From assembly GCF_017654505.1 (NCBI RefSeq), contig NC_054553.1:11420049-11484048 (forward strand): a stretch of DNA of 64,000 bases, written 5' to 3'. This document shows positions 54,679-64,000 of this stretch, in pieces. The position numbers were made by a program, and so were the translations under genes. The DNA comes from Polyodon spathula (lineage: Eukaryota; Chordata; Actinopteri; Acipenseriformes; Polyodontidae). Under the pieces are notes generated by a model. The model saw nothing but the letters and a program-made list of their open reading frames with translations, made no database searches and was not told the origin of the DNA. Position 1 is the first letter of the stretch; every line of letters begins with the position of its first letter.

Positions 54679-54714
54679 GATGGCTGCCTCGCTTTGTCTA
54701 ACCGGGTCTGGTTA
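54679..54714 (+). promoter_or_regulatory. Upstream ORF in the proposed ATRX 5' UTR
   Basis: AAG-ATG-GCT starts an 11-residue peptide (MAASLCLTGSG) that ends in TAA 97 bases before the main ATG. Its start context is as good as that of the main start. A uORF here could lower translation of the downstream frame. This is an inference from position. Confidence 0.5.
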
Positions 54715-54810
54715 AATTGTAATTCTGTGGAGAAACAGGTTTTGGTTTCACTTAGATATCAACACTAATGAGAGGCAAAGCGCGCACCTCGTGTTTTCGA
54801 TCAGCAAGAG

Positions 54811-54830
54811 ATGACTGAAGAGCACAAGAG
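54811..54830 (+). CDS. ATRX: ATRX first coding exon (20 nt, partial gene)
   Basis: ATGACTGAAGAGCACAAGAG is followed by the donor GTAAAA at 54831. It encodes MTEEHK plus two bases of the next codon. Human ATRX also opens with a 20-nt coding exon in the same phase (MTAEPM, then AG). ATRX lies next to MAGT1 in human, in the same relative direction. ATRX is a SNF2-type chromatin remodeller that loads histone H3.3 with DAXX at repeats and telomeres. Only the start is here; I could not find the second exon of the human type before the window ends, so intron 1 exceeds 9 kb. The call rests on exon size, phase, sequence and synteny. Confidence 0.6.
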
Positions 54831-54853
54831 GTAAAAGTAAACAAAATCATTTC

Positions 54854-54894
<41 letters not shown>

Positions 54895-55456
54895 TTTGTG
54901 TATCGGGCCTTTTTTTCTGAGTGATGAAGCCAGAGATTTCGTGCCCGGCATTTTGCCTCATGACCCGGTTCTGGTACAAGCATTTATGGTTTTGAAAATG
55001 GCATTGTATGTCGACTGTGAAAGAAACAAAACAGACAATGATTAAGGAAAATATATGTGAACCATCCTACTTTGGAGAGGAGGCTGGACAGAGCTAATAG
55101 TTCAGCAGAAAAGCAGGCCATTTTGTTTCACCCCCGCACTGAATAGGTTTATTTGGCTATTATTTTATCTCTGTGTATTTGATTCTCACGGAACACATGA
55201 TTTGAAAGTAAACACGCTGTCCACTCGCGTTCCTTGACGCAAGTCATGTGGGAACATATGAGGATGCTTTTGTTTATATATTTCAATTATTATGGCCATT
55301 TTCGTTAAAGAACTTTGCAATATTGTAACGTTCCTCTAGCACCTTTCTATATTATGGGTGTTTATATAAGTTAGGGGCATTGTTCTTTGTAACAAGAGAG
55401 TCGCTTAATAGACAGATGTGCTGTACCGGTCTGTCTGCAGTGTAATTGGAATTCAC

Positions 55457-55807
55457 GGTTGCAGATTTATAGCAGGTCGTATTCAGTATTGCTAAAGAAA
55501 GGAAGGAAATACTATTTTGTGGACAAAAAAAGCTGCGTATTCGTTGTGAGAAAACACAAATTGTTCTTTGTTCTTAGACAGGTGTCCATCATAATTCAGA
55601 ATCTGTTCTTGACAGTAGTTTAACTTTGCAGGGAAGGTCCTGGTAAAGTGCGGAGTCTTAACGTCATTTAAAATAGGTGCATGTCACGTGCTGTCAATTT
55701 CTGAGTCGGCTGAACAAAAGTTGTTCTGCATGCATTCTCATTGTGTATGGAGCATCCGTTTGCTACATTTCTCCGAATTTGACTGTTTTATCTGGTGGGT
55801 GGTGCAG
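55457..55807 (+). repeat. Duplicated segment, copy 1
   Basis: It begins GGTTGCAGATTTATAGCAGG and ends TGGTGCAG. It aligns along its full 351 bases with 57691-58041 in the same direction, with scattered substitutions and small gaps. No open frame or transposon end was seen at the borders. Confidence 0.85.
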
Positions 55808-57690
55808 GCAGACAAACTGTAACTGTGCCCATTTACTATAATAAAACCATACCACATTCAATTGTAAATGGTGTCGCAAGATAATATTGCTCAGTTGAAG
55901 AATAAAAAATCTAGTATCAAATACAGATGTATCTTATGGAAGTTAGGAACAGTTGCGCAGTAAAAAACTTTTAAATCTTACTACATGTACCATGCTGTAA
56001 CGGGGAGCGGGGGGGTGCAAGGGAAAAACTCTTGTTAAAATGAATTCAGCACTGTTAAACCATGGTCTGCTATTGACAGCAAATGTATTTGTTGCAAGTA
56101 CCATTTTGCTGCAGCCCCAGTGTTGTGGTCTGGGGAATATAGTGAAGCATTTTTCAGACAAGCAGGGGTTTTCACTCTCCTAGAGGCATAGCCCTTATTT
56201 AAGGCTTTCCTTGGAAATTACATTGTAAGATATTGAAAGACTGTCTAACACCTGTGCATCACCACCTACCTGCTACAAAGACATGCTCTGCTTTTGTGCT
56301 ACACCAGATATACAGCAGAACAAAGTTGCCCGTTTGATTCTACTTTACTGGGAAGCAGTATTTATCTATTTGAATATTAACATGTGCACAGTGGCTCATT
56401 TAAGTGACAAATCCTTGAAAAGGAGTAGGACAAAGTATGCGCGATCAGTGGTGCACAGTGACTAACCTAGTAAAAGCACTGCTGTCTGGAGTGCTGGGTA
56501 AGTCTTGCAAGGCTCAAATCCTGTTTTTGTTGTGTTGCTAGTTATCACAGGGTGGATTGATTTGGCCTTCCAGCAGTTTAATGAGGAAATTTTGACTGGG
56601 GATAGTTTATTTCATTGTGCTGTAGTGACTGGTATTGGTCAGGTGTACAGTGGGTGCGTTTACAGTTGCTACTCGGACCTGAGCTGGCTTACGGTGAATC
56701 AATTAAAGATTCTTATCATTTGAGCCACATGTTTACACTTGAGCACATACCTAGGCTGGTTTTGTCCATGTGTGTGCGTGCATAACCCCGAACTGTAGTG
56801 TGTGCAAAAAATATCCCAGTGCAATTAAGCCCGTCTGTCTCCAGTACTATATCTCATTTATGTTCAAGGTCATTCTATTTAAGAAATCGAGACTGTAAAT
56901 ACATTTTGGTACGTGGTACTCTGAGTCACACTTAAACATAAATACATTTACATGCATTTAAGGCCACATAATGCAATTAGGTTTTCAAATAAAGGGTGGA
57001 AGGTATTAAAAACACACCAAAATATAGGTAAAATAAACAAAATACAGAAGTTGAGCATACATTAATTGCTGCCATGCAGTTTTTTTTTTTTTGTTGGACT
57101 TCTGTTATAACATCTGCTATTTTTATTTCCTTTTAGTATTTCTATTTTTTTTTTTTTTGACTTGATGGCTCAAGTCTCAGGTTTTTAGTATGAACCCTTT
57201 ACAAAAGTCGAAGAGTGACCTTTTGAAAGCTGTGTTAATGCACTGCACAAATTAACATTCAAGCTTTGGGTGCTTTATCAATAAATTAGCTGCCCTGGAA
57301 GCTGGTTACAGCTGTTGGGGCCAAAAGACAACCCAACTAACTCTGTATGTGCATGCACTCGTTTTATAGCACCTTGCCTACATACACCCCTGTTAGAGAT
57401 TCATTCAGATCCCAATCAGTTGCTTGAGGCTGTGCTATATTATTCCAGTAGATTCCCAAAGTTTTATAAGCAGATTGTCGGGAACCAAGAATGTTCATAG
57501 GTCTGAAATGTCTTTACAGTGACTCTCCAACTTGGACAGAGGAATATCTACTACCAGCTAACGCTAGCATCTGTCAAAGGGACCTCTAATGTTGTCCCTA
57601 ATGTATTTTTTGCTGTAGAATTAAAATTTTGCCAGGTTCACATTAAGAATCGTAAAATACGCTATGGTAATTGGTGGATAATAACCAAAT

Positions 57691-58041
57691 GGTTGCAGAT
57701 TTATAGTAGGTCTTACTCAGTATTGCAAAAGAAAGGATGGAAATAATATTTTGTGGACAAAAAAGCTGTGTTTGTTGTGAGAGAATAAATACTGTTCTCT
57801 GTTCTTAGACAGGTGTCCATAATTCAGGATCTGTTCTTGACAGTAGTTGAACTTTGCAGGTAAGGTCCTGATAAAATGTCAGGTCTTAACGTCATTTAAA
57901 ATAGATGCATGTCATGTGCTGTCAATTTGAGTCGGCTGAACAAAAGTTGTAGTTTTGTTCTGCATGCATTCTCATTGTGTATGGAGCATCTGTTTGCTAC
58001 ATTTCTCCGAATTTAACTGTTTTATCTGGTGTGTGGTGCAG
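57691..58041 (+). repeat. Duplicated segment, copy 2
   Basis: It begins GGTTGCAGATTTATAGTAGG and ends GTGGTGCAG, 2.23 kb after copy 1. The last CAG could act as a splice acceptor for the open stretch that follows. Confidence 0.85.
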
Positions 58042-58883
58042 AAGCCTGGATTCAAAGGGGCGCCATAGCCTACCACCTGGATATCTGGAAACTGGTTTTA
58101 AATTAGATGCTTCTGTGAGGAGGTATGTTTACTTTCATTGAGCAATGTAGTTTCCTGTGCAAGTATTGTAGTTGGTTTCGTTTGTCTGATAGCTTTGTTG
58201 CTGCATTCTATCTAAAATGCTTCCATGCATCTCGGTACAAATGCAGTTAAGTTTTAAACTTTCAGTTCAGTTTTACCGAAAACTAATTGGATGTCACAAA
58301 CATTCTGAACTTTATTTTAAAATACTTAGCTAACACAACAACTTTAACAACTTGGTTAAATAAACATTAGGCTATGTACAAAATACCTTCCTATTAGGAG
58401 ACATACAGAAATGCCATAATAACAGCAGCAATAACATAAGGATACCTGTCAGCTCTCACGAATCTCGTGTGAGACTGCCTTAACATTAGCGTCCTTGTTG
58501 CAATAATGTTTTCCGGTCATAACAGCAAAACACAAAATGCATTAGACTATCTAGCTAGCTAATTTATACAATCCACTTAACTAAATGATTTACTTTTCCC
58601 CACATTTTCAAACCACACTCATTATATAGACTACCGGTCTACGTTAAATCAAATCAGAAACATACCTGTGTGTTCAAGTTCCAGTGAATAAAAAATAAAC
58701 AGCCTATGTAGGCAATAGCTTGCTATGTATGTAGCTAGCTTAATAATATTAATAAATAAACAAATGAACAAAAAGACCTAAGTGGCATTAACACACTAGC
58801 TTTCCATGGAAGCAAAAAAAAATAAAAAATCCTAACAAAAACTTTAGGAATAATTAGGCTGTCAGTGTCTGTTATTATCATGT

Positions 58884-60120
58884 TCACTTATTCTTGTTTA
58901 AAAAAATCAGCATGCCCACATGGTCTGGGAGAAGACGAGTGCGCAGTCTGCTGACTATCAGGCCCGCAGCTGAGAAAACACTCTCAGCTGTTACAGAGGT
59001 TGCTGGGATGCACAGGTAGACTTTTGCAAGCCGTGATCATTTCCTGGACCTGCTTTCATTCACCTTACACCATGCCAGAGTGTCTTCATAGGGAGGAATG
59101 CACTCATCTTGTATGTACTTTTCCAGTTCCTTTTGCAGAGAGGTTGTGGTGTCTCTGTAGTACCCATCTCAGAATAAAGTAGCCACAGTAGAATCCTTGT
59201 CAGAGCATTGTTGCTTTGCGGGTGGTCCACTTGCCTCTGATGTACCTGGTTCCTTTTCTGCGATATCGGTGTTCTCTGGGAGACTTGAAAGTAATTTCCC
59301 AACTTTATCTTTGACTGCATTCCTGACTGCATCCTCTATAAACTTCAGGTGTTTGTGTCTGGGGTCTAAAAATGAAGCGATAAGTGCCACCTTCTGCTCT
59401 GTTTCTCTTGTCTTCGGGTGCCAAACGGCGCTTAAGTGACTCGGACACAGTTGTTTTAAACTGTGAGACTTTTGTGGACTCTCCTGCGGTAGAAATCAGA
59501 TGCTTGGACGTGACAAGGTACATCATAGAGATCGATACCTCTGACTCGCCGCGCAAAGCAGAGCGTAACACTAGCAGTAGCTCCTCGATAACGTCCCAAC
59601 TGTGGTCAGCCAGGTCAAGTGTGCAGGCATTTGAAAGGTTTGTGTACACGTTGTCAAACAGGACTGCGACAACTGCACATCTGTGTTCCTGTAAGTGCTC
59701 AAACATACCATAGATTGAATTCCATCGGGTCCGGCACCACTGCACCAGTCGGTGCTCAGGCAGAGTTTGCTGTTTTTGTTTCAACTTCAGAGCCTGAGTA
59801 GCTATTGCACTGTGATGAAAATGCGACACAAGACGGCTGGCCGCACCGACTACATTATGTATGGCACCAAGTTTAAAACCATATTTGATGGCAAGCTTCA
59901 GATGGGACTCAAATTCGAGTCCCATTCAACAAACTCTTGAGTTTGCTAAGATGATGTTGCTGGCATTGTCGTGAACACAGGCAGTGATTTTCCCCCGTAA
60001 ACCCCAATGGTCTACAGCGGCGTTCAACACATTTGGGAGAGTCTCTGGTGCGTGCCTCTCTGGCATGCCGCAAGTCTCTGTAGTCTAGCAAGTTTTTTAG
60101 ATTAGTCTCCCCCCCACTGT
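58884..60120 (-). pseudogene. hAT-superfamily transposase (ZBED-like), C-terminal two thirds, broken
   Basis: On the minus strand, in order: a GLRGKITACVHDNASNIILA stretch near 60000 (catalytic-core text of hAT), RLVQWCRTRWNSIYGM near 59730, LIASFLDPRHKHLKF near 59370, and the C-terminal dimerisation domain SVTAESVFSAAGLIVSRLRT near 58980. The stop is at 58886-58884. The BED zinc finger is not seen. Frame changes near 59925, 59400 and 59150 break the protein. The native enzyme would cut and paste its element, leaving 8-bp duplications. Element ends were not located. Confidence 0.85.
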
Positions 60121-60760
60121 GCCGTAATAAATGGATAATGTATATAAAGTTGTGGTTTCTAAGAAAGGTACCAGCCTATTACAATACAATTACAGTTGTA
60201 AATACACTCAGATTCCATGGCTACCTGGTTCCTCCATTCAGTTAGGTTCTAAGACCTTACAGACTGCAAGGAGTTATTTTGTGCATTGCAACCAGAGACA
60301 CGAATATTCTTGAAAAATAGAGCCTTTTAATACTTGCTCTGACGACAACCTTGACGATACAGAGGAAGCACCAAAAACAGTGAAACCCTTGCTCTAACGT
60401 CGCCTGGGCCGCGTTCAATAAGCAGAGAGCTTTTTTGTGGCTCTTTGAGGCCAAAGTAGGTCTTATTGAATGATATGTTAGCAAACGTTTTCAAAAATGG
60501 TGGACAAAGTTGCAATGAGGTTAGTTTTGCAGGAGTTTCTGGAAGATAGACAGCCTCATGCCTACATGACCGTATACTCAGCAACCCCAGGTGTACATTG
60601 AAGGAGAAAGGGAGGGTTGTTGGTTTGTAGTTTTTGGAATGAGGTTAGATGCCCTTCTGACCACTTCTGAAAGTATATCTGAGTGGATTAACAGCAGAGT
60701 TCCAGGGCTCTGTGGTTTGGGTATGGCATCAGGCAGCGGGATATGAAAAAATCTCTTTAG

Positions 60761-61101
60761 AGGGGCTTCTGAGTGGCGCATCCAGTAAAGGCGCTCCATG
60801 TGGAGTGCAGGATGTGCCCTATAGCCTGGGGATTGCAGGTTCGAGTCCAAGCTATGTCACAGACGACCGTGACCGGGAGTTCCTAGGGGGTGGCACACAA
60901 TTGGCAGAGTGCTGCCCGGGTAGGGAGGGCCTAGTTCGGCAGGGGAATCCACGGCTCGCCGCGCATCAGCAACCCCGATGGGGCGCCTGTGGTTCTGCAG
61001 TGGAGCCGCCAGATCTGTGTTGTCTTCCGGCACTGTAGGTCTGGTGGCCTCGCTGTGGATCCGCAGTGCTAAAAATGAGTGGCAGGAGCACGTTTCGGAG
61101 G
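60761..61101 (+). repeat. tRNA-derived SINE (type 2), 3'-truncated copy
   Basis: GAGTGGCGCATCCAGTAAAGG (A box) and GGTTCGAGTCC (B box) match the 26-kb copy. The body matches as far as GGAGCACGTTTCGGAGGA and then stops. Its B box is better preserved than in the other copy. Confidence 0.85.
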
Positions 61102-61361
61102 AAAATCTCTTAGTTTTGTCTGAAGGATGTAAAAGGCTAAAAATGACTAGCAAACTGTTTCTATTCTGTTATTTACATACAAAGTATTGCAGATGAAAAT
61201 GTTAAGCTCTGTCAATGAACGTGTGTACTGCACAGAAACAGAAATAAGACTGACAGTAGCTTACTGGGTTATAGAAATGACAGAACGTACAGCGACAGCT
61301 AGGCAGAGAAGAGGTTATGTGTAACTGCAAACGCTCAATACAGCATATGCCATCTGACTAA

Positions 61362-62284
61362 AGGTCTCCACACACCAGACGCTGTGTGCCAAACGAACGT
61401 GTCGTACGTCACCGCACCAGGACAAAAAAAATAAAACATGCAACGGCCGACACAGAAGCAATGTGATAAAATAGGATTGGTGTCTAAGTTTGCGATTTGT
61501 CGCGCGACAGCTAGGGAACTGACCTATAAAGCCTTCAGTAAACAATGGCAGAAGAAAAAAAATAATTATTGCAATATCAAAACCCGCAGCTGTACAATAT
61601 AGGACAAAAAATGATAGACACGGCAATGAGGGAGAAGATCTGGCAGTCCGTTTCCAGGGAGCTGGATATCGCTGGTGTGTAGGTTTTTGTTTACATTTCC
61701 TAAAAGTATTCTGAAAAGCTATTACGCGTTCTGCGTTTTTATTAGCTGTATAACAGGACTAACATACGTGTGATATTTGTTTATTTATTTATTTTCCCCC
61801 AGCTATGATACTCTGAGGATAGTTGCCTGTTACATCGTATCAAACAGAGTAAAACACAAATATATTTGTGTGTTTTTTATTAGTATTTAATTGTAATGTT
61901 GATACTTTTCTTGCTTTTGTTTTATCATCTCATACATTACATTGAGGTGGTAAATAAGTGTATGTAAATTAGGTATTTTTGTCATTTGTAGCGAATACGT
62001 GTCAAAATATTTGTTTTAATATTCTGATATTTGTCCCATTACTAATATATCTATGTATCTCATAATTAAACCTTAGATATGCTTGTGTGCATGTTTACAT
62101 ATACATGTAAATCGGTTATTATTTGTAATATTATATAAAAAAAACACAAACCTAATTTGAATACATTTGAACTCATTTTGTCTGATACAGACACACCAAT
62201 AGTTCGCAATGGTGTAAAAGGTATTGTCACAGCGAAAATACAATTTTATCGCCAAATTGCATCGCGTCTGGTGTGTGGAGACCG
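61362..62284. mobile_element. Non-autonomous Harbinger-type MITE
   Basis: GGTCTCCACACACCAGACGC at 61363-61382 is repeated perfectly inverted at 62264-62283. TAA flanks both ends (61359-61361 and 62285-62287), the three-base target duplication of Harbinger/PIF elements. The 923-bp interior has no transposase. Confidence 0.8.
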
Positions 62285-62367
62285 TAAATCTGAAAAAAAG
62301 GAATGTCTTCTACATTCAATACCATGGCTACAGTATATGACCATGTTATCAATGCATGTGTAATACT

Positions 62368-62440
62368 GTAGTACTGGCACTATACATGCATTATAGTAAG
62401 CTTGGATGATAAACTGTAGCATGTATAGTGGTAGTACTAC
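62368..62440. repeat. Inverted repeat (22-bp arms, 29-nt loop)
   Basis: GTAGTACTGGCACTATACATGC at 62368-62389 faces GCATGTATAGTGGTAGTACTAC at 62419-62440, with 2 mismatches in 22 pairs. It could form a stable hairpin. No transposon or known RNA is recognised. Confidence 0.6.
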
Positions 62441-64000
62441 CGTGTGGGTTACACTGTGTACGTTTGTACTTAAGGGAAGGGGAAGGGGGTGGGGGGTTGC
62501 TTCAGCTCCTCTTTCAGGGAATCATAACAATAGTTAAATACTATGTTGCCTTTTCTAGCAAGGCTTACGGACAGCATTTCATTTTAATTCCATGGTGTAA
62601 TTCGGTGAGATTGCTGTTTTTGTGACAAAATGTAGGCTAGTGAACTATCTACATTTAGAGCAAAGGGAACGGAAAATCTAAATGATTCAGTAAATTGTAT
62701 CAGTCTTGTTGAATAACATTACTGTGCAGAGTATGTTCAGTCAACCTATTTGCAATTTGCCTGCCGTATCTTTTAAAAAAAAAATATCCATATCAAATTA
62801 CTTATTAATGAGATTCAAGATAAGGATGTGTTGTGGTTTTGTGTGTTTTTTTTTTTCTTCTCGAGGACAACGAATTTGTCACTCTAAATGTAAATACCCA
62901 CCCTCCATTTTGTTCACTGATGCTACAGTGCCACCTTTAGCACAGGAGTGAATGCACAGCTCTCTAAAATGGTTGATATGCAGTCTGTAACCCTTTCATG
63001 TCTTATTTTCTTTGTCAGAGCTGAAGTGTCTTTTATATTCACTACTCACTGCGTAGTCAGTTTTCATGATGTGGTGTTCTTTTGGTTATTATATATTGTT
63101 GAAAGAATCTTTAAGGTAAAAGCTATTTGCTGTCGTTTGTAACCCTGTAATTCACAAGTATTTGTACAGCAGTATTTAAGATAAACTGTGGTGATTTTAA
63201 ATAAAAGCACAGAAGTGGAAGGATCTTAGGGCGAGTCTTGGTTTAAGACTGCATTTGTTCCGGTCTTAGTGGTGCTGGAACAAACAAACAAACTTTTATT
63301 TAAATGTGAGAGACAAATTACCATGTTTGTGTAAAGCATGATAAGTGTATTGTATTCAATGGAAGCTCGGATTTAAAACAACTGTGGCGTAAAAGTGATT
63401 TTGTAGGCAATATATGGTTTTGAAAGTAAACAAGCTTCAGTGTGGATTATAGGTTAGTTGTTAGCTATGTTCTGTACCATTGATTTTCAGTCTCATTGGT
63501 ACATGGTACAGACCCATGCTCCTGTCTCACATTCCCTTAGTCTAAACACAAGGCAAAGCTAATCTAAACACATCTGGTGTTTGTTACTGAAAATAAACAA
63601 AGCGACCACATTTAAAACAAACTGATTTAATTAGTACAGTGGCAAAGCATACAGGTTGTACCAGGTTGATAGGGGACTGTGACCTAGGTCTGTAACAATA
63701 GTTGATCATTGTGACTTTATTGATCATTTGCTTTGTCTTGATTTATTCTTTTGAAATGTATTGTCAATGTAGTTGTATTGTCCATAATCATGTTTGACAG
63801 TCATCAAAAGATGAAAATGATATTTTAACCACTGGGCATGTCAATGATGTGTTAATCACGAAAACCATTCCTCGTCGTTTGTACCTTTTATTGTTTGCTT
63901 TTTGTTTTCTGTTACTTAACAATTTTTCTGTTTTTTGTGTGTTCAGACATTGTTTTACATTTCGCCATAATTTGCAGTTCTGTTTTAAACTCACTATCTA

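Larger units (their letters stand above)
54831..64000 (+). other. ATRX intron 1 (proposed), continuing past the window
   Basis: A 33-T run at 54857-54889 starts 26 bases after the donor. The intron holds a 351-bp duplication (55457-55807 and 57691-58041), a hAT transposase remnant, a SINE and a Harbinger-type MITE. The stretches 55808-57690, 60121-60760 and 62441-64000 have no recognised feature. Confidence 0.55.

Noticed and set aside
58042..58122. Calling this stretch ATRX exon 2
   Set aside because: It bears no similarity to the human exon 2 start (SESKLNTLV), so it is only reported as a candidate cassette exon.
60712..61038. 108-residue plus-strand ORF
   Set aside because: It is a translation of the second SINE copy.

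Overview
The window is vertebrate nuclear DNA: genes split by GT-AG introns, long A+T-rich non-coding stretches, and many transposon families. Protein similarity points to a ray-finned fish. The tRNA-derived SINE seen at 26 kb and 60.8 kb resembles a repeat I remember as abundant in sturgeons and paddlefish, so Acipenseriformes is my best guess. That placement rests on memory and has not been searched.

Five host protein genes and one tRNA gene can be supported. COX7B (minus, 1959-4697) encodes a small subunit of respiratory complex IV. An intron-bearing tRNA-Leu(CAA) lies at 5128-5235. AKAP17B (plus, coding 13555-19363, probable untranslated first exon near 5.55-5.73 kb) is an XE7-family PKA-anchoring, RNA-binding-like protein. 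PGRMC1 (minus, 30604-34315) is a haem-binding cytochrome-b5-like membrane protein. MAGT1 (plus, 35634-51995) is a thioredoxin-like subunit of the oligosaccharyltransferase. The 20-nt first coding exon of ATRX (plus, 54811-54830) is the last host gene seen, and its first intron fills the rest of the window. COX7B/AKAP17B and PGRMC1/MAGT1 are head-to-head pairs. The order COX7B-AKAP17B-PGRMC1-MAGT1-ATRX joins genes that sit in two separate Xq regions in human.

The remaining sequence is introns and intergenic DNA with repeats. A degenerate Tc1 transposon is at 1-1315. Harbinger-like pieces lie near 9 and 41.5 kb, with a cleanly bounded Harbinger-type MITE at 61.4-62.3 kb. There is a pogo/Tigger-type MITE at 16 kb and a piggyBac-type MITE at 19.6-20.7 kb. 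An L1-like LINE carrying a nested SINE covers 23.9-28.0 kb and is followed by an L2-like 3' end. A nested Ty3/gypsy cluster at 43.05-48.86 kb, inside a MAGT1 intron, has integrase upstream of reverse transcriptase and contains a solo LTR. A hAT transposase remnant and a 351-bp duplication lie in ATRX intron 1. I found no operon, CRISPR array or novel defence-like system. The least expected signals are an in-phase 81-nt candidate cassette exon in ATRX intron 1, the mosaic LTR cluster, and an intact AKAP17B.
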